Below, in pieces: positions 42,388 to 51,342 of a stretch of DNA of 64,000 bases. The number at the start of each line of letters is the position of its first letter. Within the stretch, counting starts at the first letter, position 1. The notes beneath the pieces are model-generated. The model ran no database searches and was not told the DNA's origin. It worked only from the letters and a program-made list of their open reading frames with translations. The position numbers and the translations under genes are program-made. The DNA is from Kluyvera sp036759925 (lineage in GTDB: Bacteria > Pseudomonadota > Gammaproteobacteria > Enterobacterales > Enterobacteriaceae), in the NCBI RefSeq assembly GCF_036759925.1, contig NZ_JAPKIB010000002.1, forward strand, positions 124,001 through 188,000. Reading direction: 5' to 3'.

Positions 42388-43143
42388 ATGACACGGATAA
42401 AATACCTGCTGGCAGCGCTGCTGGTGTTGGTGATTGCCGCGGGAGCGGGCGGCTGGTACTGGCTGCATTCCGGTAACCCGGACGCGCTGCGCCATATTGT
42501 GCTAGACCAGTGTGTGCCTAATCAGTTCAATCATCGCACCCCGGCACCCTGTGCCGACGTGAACCCCAAAGGCGGCTATGTGCTCTTTAAAGATCGCAAC
42601 GGCCCGCTGCAGTATCTGCTGATGCCAACCTACCGCATCAACGGCACCGAAAGCCCGCTGCTGCTCAACCCGCAGACGCCAAACTTCTTCTGGCAGGCGT
42701 GGCAGCGTCGTATGATCATGAGCGACAAACGGGGTTCGGAAGTACCGGATAGCGCGATCTCCCTGACCATCAACTCCCGAACCGGGCGGACGCAAAACCA
42801 TTTCCACATCCATATTTCCTGCCTGCGCAAAGACGTTCGCGAGCAACTGGACGGCGATATCGCCGCCATTAGTAGCCGCTGGCTACCGCTGCCGGGCGGG
42901 CTGATGGGGCATGAATATCTGGCGCGTCGCGTCACCGAAAACGAGCTGGCGCAGCGCAGTCCGTTCCTGATGCTGGCGGAAGAGGTCCCGGAAGCGCGCG
43001 ACCATATGGGGCGTTTCGCGCTGGCGCTGGTGAAGCAAAGTGATGACTCGCTGTTGCTGTTGGCGACCGAGCGTAATCTGCTGACCCTGAACCGTGCCTC
43101 CGCCGAGGAAATTCAGGATCATCGCTGCGCAATCCTGCAATAA
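42388..43143 (+). CDS. cdh: CDP-diacylglycerol pyrophosphatase Cdh
   Basis: A 251-residue membrane-anchored enzyme hydrolysing CDP-diacylglycerol to CMP and phosphatidate. There is one N-terminal TM helix (LLAALLVLVIAAGAGGWYWL) and the His-rich motif QNHFHIHISCLRKDV, resembling a HIT active site. The ATG at 42388 follows GGGGAG. Length matches E. coli (251). Order sbp-cdh is as in E. coli. Confidence 0.94.
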   Translation: MTRIKYLLAALLVLVIAAGAGGWYWLHSGNPDALRHIVLDQCVPNQFNHRTPAPCADVNPKGGYVLFKDRNGPLQYLLMPTYRINGTESPLLLNPQTPNFFWQAWQRRMIMSDKRGSEVPDSAISLTINSRTGRTQNHFHIHISCLRKDVREQLDGDIAAISSRWLPLPGGLMGHEYLARRVTENELAQRSPFLMLAEEVPEARDHMGRFALALVKQSDDSLLLLATERNLLTLNRASAEEIQDHRCAILQ

Positions 43144-43216
43144 CCCCACCTAATCTGGCGTTTACCTGTCTACCCTGTCGTCGTATGCTTGCTGAAAAAA
43201 ACGACAGGAGACAGGT

Positions 43217-44521
43217 ATGTCGCTCTGGTTTTCCCACCCTCTGTTCCTTCCCTCTATCATCGTTGGCGTGACTATCCTGCTGTGGGCGACCTCGCTGCTG
43301 CCGGAGTTTATTACTGCGCTGCTGTTTTTCGCCGCGGCGATGACCGCGAAAATCGCGCCGCCGGACGTTATCTTCGGTGGCTTTGCCTCGTCGGCCTTCT
43401 GGCTGGTGTTCAGCGGTTTTGTGCTCGGCATTGCCATTCGCAAAACCGGGCTGGCGGATCGCGCCGCGCGGGCGCTCTCCTCAAGGCTCACCGACTCCTG
43501 GCTGCTGATGGTCGGCAGCGTGGTGCTGTTAAGCTACGCGCTGGCGTTTGTGATGCCGTCCAATATGGGGCGTATTGCGCTGCTGATGCCGATTGTGGCG
43601 GCAATGGCGAAGCGTGCCGGTATCGAAGATGGCACTCGCGCGTGGTACGGGCTGGCGCTGGCCGTAGGCTTTGGCACCTTCCAGCTTTCCGCCACTATTC
43701 TGCCGGCAAACGTACCTAATCTGGTGATGAGCGGGGCGGCGGAGGGGGCCTACGGCATCCACCTCAACTACGTGCCGTATCTGCTGCTGCATACGCCGGT
43801 GCTGGGCTGGCTCAAGGGTGCTGCACTGGTGGGACTTATCTGCTGGCTGTTTCCCGGAAAACCACACCCGCCGCGCGACCTGGAACCGCTGCCGCCAATG
43901 AGCGGGGATGAGAAGCGCCTGGCGTGGTTATTAGCGGTGGTCTTAACGCTATGGGTGAGCGAGAGCTGGCACGGCATAGGGCCAGCCTGGACCGGGCTGG
44001 TGGCCGCGGTCATTACGTTGCTGCCGCGCGTGGGATTTATCAACGGCGACGAATTTGCCAGCGGGGTGAACATTCGCGCCTGCGTTTACGTGGCGGGGAT
44101 TCTCGGGCTAGCGATCACCGTGACCCAAACCGGGATTGGTGCGGTGGTAGGCAATGCGCTGCTGCATGTTATGCCGCTCAGTGAGGACGCGCCATTTACC
44201 AGTTTCCTGGCGCTGACCGGCATTACCAGCGCGCTGAATTTTATTATGACCGCCAACGGTGTGCCTGCGCTGTATACGACTTTTGCTCAGAGCTTCTCCG
44301 ATGCCACCGGCTTCCCGCTGCTCAGCGTGATTATGATTCAGGTGCTGGGCTACTCTACGCCGCTGCTGCCGTATCAGGCCTCGCCAATCGTGGTGGCAAT
44401 GGCGTTAGGGAAGGTGCCTGCGCGGGCGGGGATGCTGCTGTGTCTGGCGCTGGCGGCGGTGAGCTATTTGCTGCTGTTGCCGCTGGATTATGCGTGGTAT
44501 CAGGTGCTGGGGAAATTATAA
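43217..44521 (+). CDS. SLC13/DASS-type anion transporter
   Basis: A 434-residue permease with about 11-12 hydrophobic segments. The motif pattern (WLVFSGFVLGIAIRKTGLADRAARAL near residue 60 and FVMPSNMGRIALLMPIVAAMAKRAG near 115) fits the divalent anion:Na+ symporter / ArsB-like superfamily. The substrate (dicarboxylate, sulfate or other) cannot be told. It is inserted between cdh and tpiA, where E. coli has no such gene. ACAGGAG precedes the start. A strong terminator follows. Confidence 0.8.
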   Translation: MSLWFSHPLFLPSIIVGVTILLWATSLLPEFITALLFFAAAMTAKIAPPDVIFGGFASSAFWLVFSGFVLGIAIRKTGLADRAARALSSRLTDSWLLMVGSVVLLSYALAFVMPSNMGRIALLMPIVAAMAKRAGIEDGTRAWYGLALAVGFGTFQLSATILPANVPNLVMSGAAEGAYGIHLNYVPYLLLHTPVLGWLKGAALVGLICWLFPGKPHPPRDLEPLPPMSGDEKRLAWLLAVVLTLWVSESWHGIGPAWTGLVAAVITLLPRVGFINGDEFASGVNIRACVYVAGILGLAITVTQTGIGAVVGNALLHVMPLSEDAPFTSFLALTGITSALNFIMTANGVPALYTTFAQSFSDATGFPLLSVIMIQVLGYSTPLLPYQASPIVVAMALGKVPARAGMLLCLALAAVSYLLLLPLDYAWYQVLGKL

Positions 44522-44524
44522 AAA

Positions 44525-44544
44525 AACCGGCCAAATGGCCGGTT
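44525..44544. terminator. Bidirectional terminator between DASS gene and tpiA
   Basis: AACCGGCC, loop AAAT, GGCCGGTT: an 8-bp perfect stem with seven or so A residues on its left, giving a T-run on the minus strand. It lies directly after the plus-strand stop (44521) and ends tpiA transcripts well; plus-strand termination is weaker. Confidence 0.8.
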
Positions 44545-44547
44545 CTT

Positions 44548-44619
44548 CCCGGCGGCGCTACGCTTGGCCGGGCTACGGGGAACCTGGTAACCCGGACGAG
44601 GCGAATGCCGTATCCGGGG
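44548..44619. repeat. BIME-like repeat before the tpiA 3' end
   Basis: CCCGGCGGCGCTACGCTTGG plus CCGGGCTAC (44548-44576) and GTAACCCGGACGAGGCGAAT up to CCGGGG (44587-44619) are two units of the GTAGCCCGG family. Confidence 0.7.
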
Positions 44620-44637
44620 TAGTTCCGCGTTAATGTC

Positions 44638-45405
44638 TTACGCTTTTTTCGCCGCTTCTGCAGCTTTAACGATCACCGCGAAAGCGTCAGCTTTCAGGGA
44701 TGCGCCGCCAACCAGCGCGCCGTCGATGTCAGGCTGAGTGAACAGCTCTGCTGCGTTGCCTGCGTTGACGGAACCGCCGTACTGGATGATAACCTGTTCA
44801 GCGATTTTCGCGTCAGCTTTAGCAATGTGGTCACGGATGAATTTGTGAACAGCCTGAGCCTGTGCTGGGGTTGCAGATTTACCGGTACCGATAGCCCATA
44901 CTGGTTCGTATGCGATAACCACGCCTTCGAAGGCTGCTGCGCCCTGAGTTTTCAGAACCGCGTCGATCTGACGTGCGCAAACTTCTTCAGTTTTGCCTGC
45001 TTCGTTTTCTGCTTCGGTTTCACCGATGCACAGAACTGGGATCAGACCCTGTTCTTTCAGAACGGCGAATTTCTTAGCGATCAGTTCGTCAGATTCTTTG
45101 TGGTAGGTACGACGCTCTGAGTGGCCGATGATGATGTAGGTTGCGCCAACATCTTTCAGCATTTCAGCGGAAGTTTCGCCGGTGAATGCGCCGGACAGGT
45201 TCAGGTCAACGTTCTGCGCGCCCAGGTGGATGCGGCTGCCCGCAGCGGCGTGTTTAGCCTGATCGATGTACATTTCTGGTGGCGCGATAGCAACGCCACA
45301 ACCAGCAACGCCAGCCAGTTCGGTACGCAGATTAGCAATCAGCTCGTTTACCATGTGGCGGCTGCCGTTCAGTTTCCAGTTACCCATCACTAAAGGATGT
45401 CGCAT
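44638..45405 (-). CDS. tpiA: Triosephosphate isomerase TpiA
   Basis: A 255-residue TIM-barrel glycolytic enzyme. Catalytic Lys in GNWKLNGS (residue about 12), electrophilic His in IGHSERRTYHKE (about 95), base Glu in AYEPVWAIGTGKSATPAQAQ (about 167) and phosphate-binding GGSVNAGNAAE and GALVGGASLKADAF are all present. In E. coli tpiA lies next to cdh; here the DASS gene comes between. Confidence 0.98.
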   Translation of the reverse strand: MRHPLVMGNWKLNGSRHMVNELIANLRTELAGVAGCGVAIAPPEMYIDQAKHAAAGSRIHLGAQNVDLNLSGAFTGETSAEMLKDVGATYIIIGHSERRTYHKESDELIAKKFAVLKEQGLIPVLCIGETEAENEAGKTEEVCARQIDAVLKTQGAAAFEGVVIAYEPVWAIGTGKSATPAQAQAVHKFIRDHIAKADAKIAEQVIIQYGGSVNAGNAAELFTQPDIDGALVGGASLKADAFAVIVKAAEAAKKA

Positions 45406-45513
45406 TTCGATTCTCCACGCTTATCAGCGAATTAAGGAATATGGCCGCCCGTCAGGGCAGCATGGTCTGTGAAACAGTATAGAGATTGAATGTCATGAAG
45501 GCTTTGCTTTTTA

Positions 45514-46110
45514 TCATTTATTCTCCCCTTCAAGATTCTCCGATAGCGCCAGCTTAATCGGTTCAACGGCGAAGGTCAGCCCTTTTTCACCGTTATCTGC
45601 GACAACATAGCGTACGGCGCCTTCGGTGCTGGCGACGTAGCGTTTACCTTTGCCCTGCGCCAACAGTTTTTGCAGCTTTTGCAGGCTTTGCGGTTTGGTG
45701 AGCGTCGGGATCACGGCGCGCATCAGGGCGCTCATATATTCCTGCGCTTTATTTTTCGCCGCTTTCTGTTCTGGCCCCTGGATTGGCAGCCAGGTTATCT
45801 GAATCGATTTAATTTTCAGCGTACCGCGCTCCAGCGCCGTTGAGGCGTAGAGGTTTTCGTTAATCTTGCTGGCGGCTCGGGTAATATTGAGCTGATCGCG
45901 GCTGGACGCGATGGCGCGGAACTCATCGAGCGGTAGCGTCGGGTTATCGGTATTGAATTTTTCCCGGAACTGGCTGATGGAGAGGTCAAAGACCGGCGCG
46001 CCAGACAGCAGATATGGCGCAACGGCCGCAGGCGACTGCGCCGACAGCACGGACTGACCGGTGCCCAGGGCCACAAGCCCCACCAGACACAGCGTTATCC
46101 ATTTTTTCAT
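45514..46110 (-). CDS. yiiQ: DUF1454 periplasmic protein YiiQ
   Basis: A 198-residue protein with signal peptide MKKWITLCLVGLVALGTGQSVLSA and one DUF1454 domain (FREKFNTDNPTLPLDEFRAIASSRDQLNITRAASKINENLYASTALE). Function is unknown. Length matches E. coli YiiQ (199). Position after tpiA on the same strand is as in E. coli. Confidence 0.93.
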   Translation of the reverse strand: MKKWITLCLVGLVALGTGQSVLSAQSPAAVAPYLLSGAPVFDLSISQFREKFNTDNPTLPLDEFRAIASSRDQLNITRAASKINENLYASTALERGTLKIKSIQITWLPIQGPEQKAAKNKAQEYMSALMRAVIPTLTKPQSLQKLQKLLAQGKGKRYVASTEGAVRYVVADNGEKGLTFAVEPIKLALSENLEGENK

Positions 46111-46221
46111 GCTTATCGTCCTCCTCTTTTCAGATGACGATTAAAACGGGAACCGCCTCGCTTGTCAAAATGTAGCCGCTTCAGGGTAAACTACGCGGCA
46201 CAACGACAAAGGAAAGGCGAC

Positions 46222-46653
46222 ATGACTCTACAGCAATGGTTATTTTCCGGTAAAGGCCGTATTGGCCGCCGTGACTTCTGGATCTGGATCGCCATCTGGG
46301 CGGTGACAATGGTGGCGCTGTTCAGTCTCGCGGGCGGCGGGCTGGTTGACCTGCAAACGGCGGCATTTATGCTGGTCTGTCTGCTGTGGCCAACGGCGGC
46401 GGTGACGATTAAACGATTACACGACCGGGGTAAGTCCGGTATCTGGGCGCTGCTGATGATACTGGCGTGGATGCTATTGGCAGGAAACTGGGCAATGCTG
46501 CCCGGCGTCTGGCAGTGGGGCGTAGGCCGCTTTATCCCGACGCTTATCATGGTGATGATGCTTATCGACCTGGGCGCGTTTGTTGGCACCCAGGGCGAAA
46601 ATAAATACGGCAAAGAGACGCAGGCCGTGAAGTACCGTGCCGATCACCAGTAG
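46222..46653 (+). CDS. yiiR: DUF805 inner-membrane protein YiiR
   Basis: A 143-residue membrane protein with a DUF805 pattern: FSGKGRIGRRDFWIWIAIW at the start, about four TM segments, and IKRLHDRGKSGIWALLMIL in the middle. Function is unknown. The ATG at 46222 (MTLQQWLFSG) follows AGGAAAGG and fits E. coli YiiR. The 3' end overlaps the convergent fpr gene by 10 bases. E. coli has yiiS and uspD between yiiR and fpr; they are absent here. Confidence 0.92.
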   Translation: MTLQQWLFSGKGRIGRRDFWIWIAIWAVTMVALFSLAGGGLVDLQTAAFMLVCLLWPTAAVTIKRLHDRGKSGIWALLMILAWMLLAGNWAMLPGVWQWGVGRFIPTLIMVMMLIDLGAFVGTQGENKYGKETQAVKYRADHQ

Positions 46654-47390
46654 TGTTCAGCGGTCATGTGGCCCGGCCGGCGACGCAGGTGTTTGGTCAT
46701 CTGTCGGGTCTCTTTTAGCAACTGTTGGGTATCACGCACCATCTGCGGATTACCGCATAACATGACGTGGCTGGTTTCGGCATTCATCGGTAGGCCGACC
46801 GCCGCTTCCAGCGCACCGCTTTCAATAAGCGCCGGTACGCGCCCCGTCAGCATGCCCGGCGCGGTTTCCCGGCTGACCACCGTCTGAATACGCAGTTTAC
46901 CCGCGTAACGCTCTTCCAGCGCCCGCATTTGCGGCAGATAGCTTAAGTCGGCGGCGTAGCGCGCGGCGTGAACCAGCACCAGATTCTTAAAGCGATCCAG
47001 ATTTTTGCCTTCTTCCAGAATCGACAGATATGGGCCAATAGCGGTGCCGGTTGCCAGCATCCACAGGGTGTCGCAGTCGGGGATTTCGTCGAGAACAAAG
47101 AAGCCGGCCGCTTCGCTGACGACCAGTACCTCATCGCCGGGCTTGAGCGCCGCTAAGCGTGGGCTTAGCTTTCCGTCAGGAACGGTCACCAGATAGAACT
47201 CGAGATCGGGGTTGTGTGGGGCGTTAACGTATGAGTAGGCGCGCTGAACGCGTTCGCCATCGATATCCAGCCCAAGCTTGGCAAATTGCCCGGCGGTGAA
47301 TGGTTTAACCGGTGCGTGGACGGTGAGGCTAAACAGTGCATCCGTCCAGTTTTGCACGTTAACAACTTTGCCTGTAACCCAGTCAGCCAT
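46644..47390 (-). CDS. fpr: Ferredoxin/flavodoxin-NADP+ reductase Fpr
   Basis: A 248-residue FAD enzyme that reduces flavodoxin and ferredoxin with NADPH. The FAD motif RAYSYVNAP, the NADP-binding LWMLATGTAIGPYLSIL and C-terminal HVMLCGNPQMVRDTQQLL are seen. It ends MTAEHYW, as in E. coli. In E. coli it is controlled by SoxRS; I did not locate a soxbox with confidence. Confidence 0.97.
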   Translation of the reverse strand: MADWVTGKVVNVQNWTDALFSLTVHAPVKPFTAGQFAKLGLDIDGERVQRAYSYVNAPHNPDLEFYLVTVPDGKLSPRLAALKPGDEVLVVSEAAGFFVLDEIPDCDTLWMLATGTAIGPYLSILEEGKNLDRFKNLVLVHAARYAADLSYLPQMRALEERYAGKLRIQTVVSRETAPGMLTGRVPALIESGALEAAVGLPMNAETSHVMLCGNPQMVRDTQQLLKETRQMTKHLRRRPGHMTAEHYW

Positions 47391-47485
47391 GGCCTATCTC
47401 CCCTCTATATCGTTAGCTTATCATCACCGCGACGAGAGCAGATTTCCAGCCCGAAAGGGCCGGAAAGCTCTATTGATCAAATGAT

Positions 47486-48496
47486 TTAGAGAATGTGGCG
47501 CTGAATTTCAGTGTCTTTGCGATCGAGGTAGTGAATCGACTGAATGCGGCGAATGGTGCGTGATTTTCCGCGGATCAGCAGCGTCTCGGTGGTGGCGATA
47601 TTGCCCTTGCGGGTAATGCCGTCCAGCAGATCGCCTTTGGTGATGCCGGTGGCGGAGAAGATAACGTTGTCGCTGCGTGCCATGTCGTCGAGCGTCAGTA
47701 CGATGCCTGCTTCAATACCCATCGCCTTGCAGCGCGCCAGCTCGTTTTCGCCGATGCGGCGGTTCTCTTCGCTGTCGCCTTTGACGTGGTGACGCGCCAG
47801 CAGACGACCGTGCATGTCGCCATCCAGTGCACGAATCACTGCGGCAGAGACCACGCCTTCCGGTGCGCCGCCAATGCCGTACATGACGTCGACTTCGCTA
47901 TCCGGCATACAGGTCAGGATAGAGGCCGCCACGTCCCCATCAGGGATGGCAAAGACGCGTACGCCCAGTTTTTGCAGCTCAACGATAACCTGGTCGTGGC
48001 GCGGCTTGGCAAGAATGGTGACGGTTAATTCGGACAGCGGTTTATCCAGCGCACGAGCGACGTTACGCAGGTTCTCTTCCAGCGGTTTGTTGAGATCGAT
48101 AGTGCCTTTCGCGCCAGGACCGACAATCAGCTTTTCCATGTACATGTCAGGCGCGTTGAGGAAGCAGCCTTTATCGCCTACTGCCAGCACCGCCAGAGCG
48201 TTTGCCTGGCCCATTGCCGTCATACGGGTGCCTTCGATGGGGTCAACGGCAATATCCACCGCATCGCCATTTCCGGTACCGACGGACTCGCCGATGTAGA
48301 GCATTGGCGCTTCATCGATTTCGCCTTCGCCAATGACGATGGTACCGTCAATGTTGACCTTGTTGAGCATAATACGCATGGCGTTGACCGCCGCGCCGTC
48401 GGCGGTGTTCTTATCGCCGCGACCCAGCCATTTGTAGCCTGCCAGCGCCGCCGCTTCGGTGACGCGCGAAAATTCGATAGCCAGTTCTCGTCTCAT
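47486..48496 (-). CDS. glpX: Class II fructose-1,6-bisphosphatase GlpX
   Basis: A 336-residue Mg/Mn-dependent gluconeogenic phosphatase. The metal-binding motif VDPIEGTRMTAMGQANALAV and GEGEIDEAPMLYIGE identify the family, and the length equals E. coli GlpX. In E. coli it is the third gene of glpFKX; here it is cut off from glpFK and starts 68 bp after the recG stop, so it must use another promoter or recG read-through. Confidence 0.97.
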   Translation of the reverse strand: MRRELAIEFSRVTEAAALAGYKWLGRGDKNTADGAAVNAMRIMLNKVNIDGTIVIGEGEIDEAPMLYIGESVGTGNGDAVDIAVDPIEGTRMTAMGQANALAVLAVGDKGCFLNAPDMYMEKLIVGPGAKGTIDLNKPLEENLRNVARALDKPLSELTVTILAKPRHDQVIVELQKLGVRVFAIPDGDVAASILTCMPDSEVDVMYGIGGAPEGVVSAAVIRALDGDMHGRLLARHHVKGDSEENRRIGENELARCKAMGIEAGIVLTLDDMARSDNVIFSATGITKGDLLDGITRKGNIATTETLLIRGKSRTIRRIQSIHYLDRKDTEIQRHIL

Positions 48497-48538
48497 TACA
48501 AACTCGTCCAGGGAAGTAAAATTGTGCGAAGTTTAGCA

Positions 48539-48555
48539 CAGCCCCGGAGGGGCTG
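48539..48555 (-). terminator. Short hairpin between recG and glpX
   Basis: CAGCCCC, loop GGA, GGGGCTG gives a 7-bp stem 9 bp after the recG stop on the minus strand. No T-run follows (TGCTAAAC), so it is probably a weak or Rho-aided terminator. Further on TGTGC/GCACA (48524-48541) can form a competing stem. Confidence 0.45.
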
Positions 48556-48564
48556 CGGGTATCG

Positions 48565-50646
48565 CTACGCGTTGGAATATCGTTCGGTTTCCGGCATCCA
48601 GCGTTCAATCAGAGCATTGGCCTGCTGTGGATAACGGTCGTGAATATGGCGCGCCAGGCGCTGAACTTCGGGGATCATTGCCTGATCGCGCATTAAGTCG
48701 GCGACTTTAAATTCGGCGTTGCCGGTCTGGCGAGTACCCAGCAGTTCGCCGGGGCCGCGGATCTCGAGGTCTTTCTGGGCAATCACGAAGCCGTCATTGC
48801 TGTCGCGCAGCACCTGCAGGCGCATTTGCGCGGTCTTTGACAGCGGCGCTTTGTAGAGCAGCACGCAGTGTGATGCAACTGCGCCACGGCCCACGCGGCC
48901 TCTGAGCTGGTGCAGCTGCGCCAGTCCCAGACGCTCCGGGTTTTCAATAATCATCAGACTGGCGTTTGGAACGTCGACGCCAACTTCAATGACCGTAGTG
49001 GCAATCAGCAGATGCAGCTCGCCCTGTTTGAACGCTTGCATAACCGCCTGCTTCTCGGCGGGCTTCATGCGCCCGTGGACGAGGCCGATATTCAGCTCCG
49101 GCAGCGCCAGCTTCAGCTCTTCGCAGGTGGCTTCCGCCGCCTGAGCTTCCAGCAGGTCAGACTCTTCAATCAGCGTACAGACCCAGTAAGCCTGGCGGCC
49201 TTCGGTGGTGCAGGCGTTGCGTACGCGGTCAATAATGTCATGGCGTCGGGTATCGGGGATCGCCACCGTGGTCACCGGGGTGCGGCCCGGCGGGAGTTCG
49301 TCAATTACCGAGGTATCCAGATCGGCATAGGCGGTCATCGCCAGGGTGCGTGGAATCGGGGTTGCGGTCATGATTAACTGATGTGGATGGAAGCCTTGCT
49401 GCTGGCCTTTTTCCCACAGCGCCAGACGTTGATGGACGCCAAAACGGTGCTGCTCATCGATGATCACCAGCGCCAGCCCGTTAAACTGCACCTGCTCCTG
49501 GAAGATGGCGTGGGTACCGACAATCATCTGCACCTGACCGCTGGCAATGGCCTCCTGCTGCGCCTGACGGGCCTTGCCTTTCTGTTTGCCAGCTAACCAG
49601 CCGACTTCAACGCCGAGTGGCTCAAACCAGCTGCGGAAGTTATTGGCGTGCTGTTCGGCGAGCAGTTCGGTTGGTGCCATCAGCGCCACCTGTTTGCCGT
49701 GGGCGATGGCGCGTAGCGCTGCTAGTGCGGCAACCAGCGTTTTACCGGAGCCAACATCGCCCTGTACCAGACGCATCATCGGTATATCCAGCGCCATATC
49801 ATGTTCGATTTCGGCCGTCACCCGCGCCTGTGCGCCAGTAGGCTTAAACGGCAAATTGGCCAGAAACTTATCTTTCAGCTCACGGTTCTCGCTGAGAGGC
49901 TGAGCGTGAAAACGCTGCGCGCCCGCACGCAGGGCCAGCATGCTGAGGTTGTGCGCCAGCAGCTCTTCGAGAATCAGGCGCTGCTGTGCGGGGTGTTTAC
50001 CCGTTTCTAAATCGGCGAGCTGTAGCGTCGGCGGTGGGCGATGCAGCGTGCGCAGCGCTTCCGGCAGGCTCATCATCCCCTGTGCCAGTTCCGGCGGCAG
50101 CAGTTCGCTGATGGCGCAGGTGTCGAGCAGATCCAGTGCCTGGTCGGTGAGCTTGCGCAGCGTTGCCTGCTTAATGCCTTCGGTGGTGGGGTAGACCGGC
50201 GTTAAGGTCTCCTGCAGATCCGGTTCGCTGAGGTCGCCCTGCACGCGGTATTCCGGGTGGATCATCTCCGCGCCGAACTTGCCGCGTTTCGCTTCGCCGT
50301 AGGCCAGCACGCGTCGCCCCGTGACGAGACTGTTTTTCATCGCCGCGTTGAAGTTGAAAAAGCGCATGGTCAGGATACCGGTGCCGTCGCTAATCTGGCA
50401 GGTCATCATCCGGCGGCCGCCGAAGGTGATATTACAGCTCAGGACTTCGCCTTCCACGGTCGCGTAGATGCCGGGAAGTAGTTCACCGATAGGATAGAGT
50501 TGGGTGCGATCTTCGTAGCGCAACGGCAGGTGCAGGAGCAGGTCCTGTACCGTGTGTAGACCGATTTTCGCCAGCCGACTACTCTGCGCGGCGCCTACGC
50601 CGGTCAATGTGTTGAGCGGAACGGCATCCAGCAGACGGCTTTGCAT
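48565..50646 (-). CDS. recG: ATP-dependent DNA helicase RecG
   Basis: A 693-residue branched-DNA helicase that remodels stalled forks and R-loops; length equals E. coli RecG. A wedge OB-fold at the N-terminus, Walker A GDVGSGKTLVAALAALRAIA, DEQHRFGVHQR (DExH box), TATPIPRTLAM and the C-terminal LRGRVGRGAVASHC motif VI are all seen. The ATG at 50646 (MQSRLLDAVPLNTLTG) matches the family. It starts 5 bp after trmH in the spoT-trmH-recG operon. Confidence 0.97.
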   Translation of the reverse strand: MQSRLLDAVPLNTLTGVGAAQSSRLAKIGLHTVQDLLLHLPLRYEDRTQLYPIGELLPGIYATVEGEVLSCNITFGGRRMMTCQISDGTGILTMRFFNFNAAMKNSLVTGRRVLAYGEAKRGKFGAEMIHPEYRVQGDLSEPDLQETLTPVYPTTEGIKQATLRKLTDQALDLLDTCAISELLPPELAQGMMSLPEALRTLHRPPPTLQLADLETGKHPAQQRLILEELLAHNLSMLALRAGAQRFHAQPLSENRELKDKFLANLPFKPTGAQARVTAEIEHDMALDIPMMRLVQGDVGSGKTLVAALAALRAIAHGKQVALMAPTELLAEQHANNFRSWFEPLGVEVGWLAGKQKGKARQAQQEAIASGQVQMIVGTHAIFQEQVQFNGLALVIIDEQHRFGVHQRLALWEKGQQQGFHPHQLIMTATPIPRTLAMTAYADLDTSVIDELPPGRTPVTTVAIPDTRRHDIIDRVRNACTTEGRQAYWVCTLIEESDLLEAQAAEATCEELKLALPELNIGLVHGRMKPAEKQAVMQAFKQGELHLLIATTVIEVGVDVPNASLMIIENPERLGLAQLHQLRGRVGRGAVASHCVLLYKAPLSKTAQMRLQVLRDSNDGFVIAQKDLEIRGPGELLGTRQTGNAEFKVADLMRDQAMIPEVQRLARHIHDRYPQQANALIERWMPETERYSNA

Positions 50647-50651
50647 GGCGG

Positions 50652-51338
50652 TTACTCCGTAGCCTGCATAGTGGACCACCACGTGGCATCGGCTTCAATT
50701 TCGCCCTGCTCGTTGACGTGGGGATAAGGAAGGCCTTTACGTTTGGCGACGTGTGCCAGCACCGGGTAGCCGCCTTCAAACAGCAGACGCTGCTGTTCTT
50801 CGACGGGTAGCATGCTGTTTTCGCGTTGGTACATGCCAGCGTTCTGACGCTGGCGCTGGGCTTCATAGAGAATCAGGGCAGAGGCAACGGAAACGTTGAG
50901 CGACTGCACCATGCCGATCATCGGGATGATGATGTCCTGATCTGCGAGGGCTAACGCTTCCTGGGTGATACCGGTTTTTTCCTGCCCCATCAGAATGCAG
51001 GTTGGGCGGGTATAGTCGATTTCACGGAAATCGACGGATGTGTCTGACAGGTTGGTGGCCAGAATTTGCATGCCCTGGCGCTTTAAATGGCTAACCGCAT
51101 CGCCAATGGTGGGATGGGTTATCACCTGTACCCAGCTGTTACTGCCCGCTGCAGATGCCATAGGGCGCATTCGGGTGCTGGGCCAGACCGCGTGAACTTC
51201 GTGTACGCCTACCGCGTCGGCGGTACGAACGATCGCCGAGACATTATGAGGCTTGTGGACCTCTTCCATGCAGACGGTCAGGTCAGGCTGACGCCTGGCG
51301 AGCATCTCACGAATACGCGCATAACGCTGTAAGTTCAT
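50652..51338 (-). CDS. trmH: tRNA (guanosine(18)-2'-O)-methyltransferase TrmH
   Basis: A 228-residue SPOUT methyltransferase forming Gm18 in tRNA. EEVHKPHNVSAIVRTADAVGVHEVHAV is motif 1 and ILMGQEKTGI plus IPMIGMVQSLNVSVASALILYE are motifs 2 and 3, forming the knotted SAM site. The catalytic Arg lies in AIVRTAD. It starts 4 bp after the spoT stop. Confidence 0.96.
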   Translation of the reverse strand: MNLQRYARIREMLARRQPDLTVCMEEVHKPHNVSAIVRTADAVGVHEVHAVWPSTRMRPMASAAGSNSWVQVITHPTIGDAVSHLKRQGMQILATNLSDTSVDFREIDYTRPTCILMGQEKTGITQEALALADQDIIIPMIGMVQSLNVSVASALILYEAQRQRQNAGMYQRENSMLPVEEQQRLLFEGGYPVLAHVAKRKGLPYPHVNEQGEIEADATWWSTMQATE

Positions 51339-51342
51339 AACG

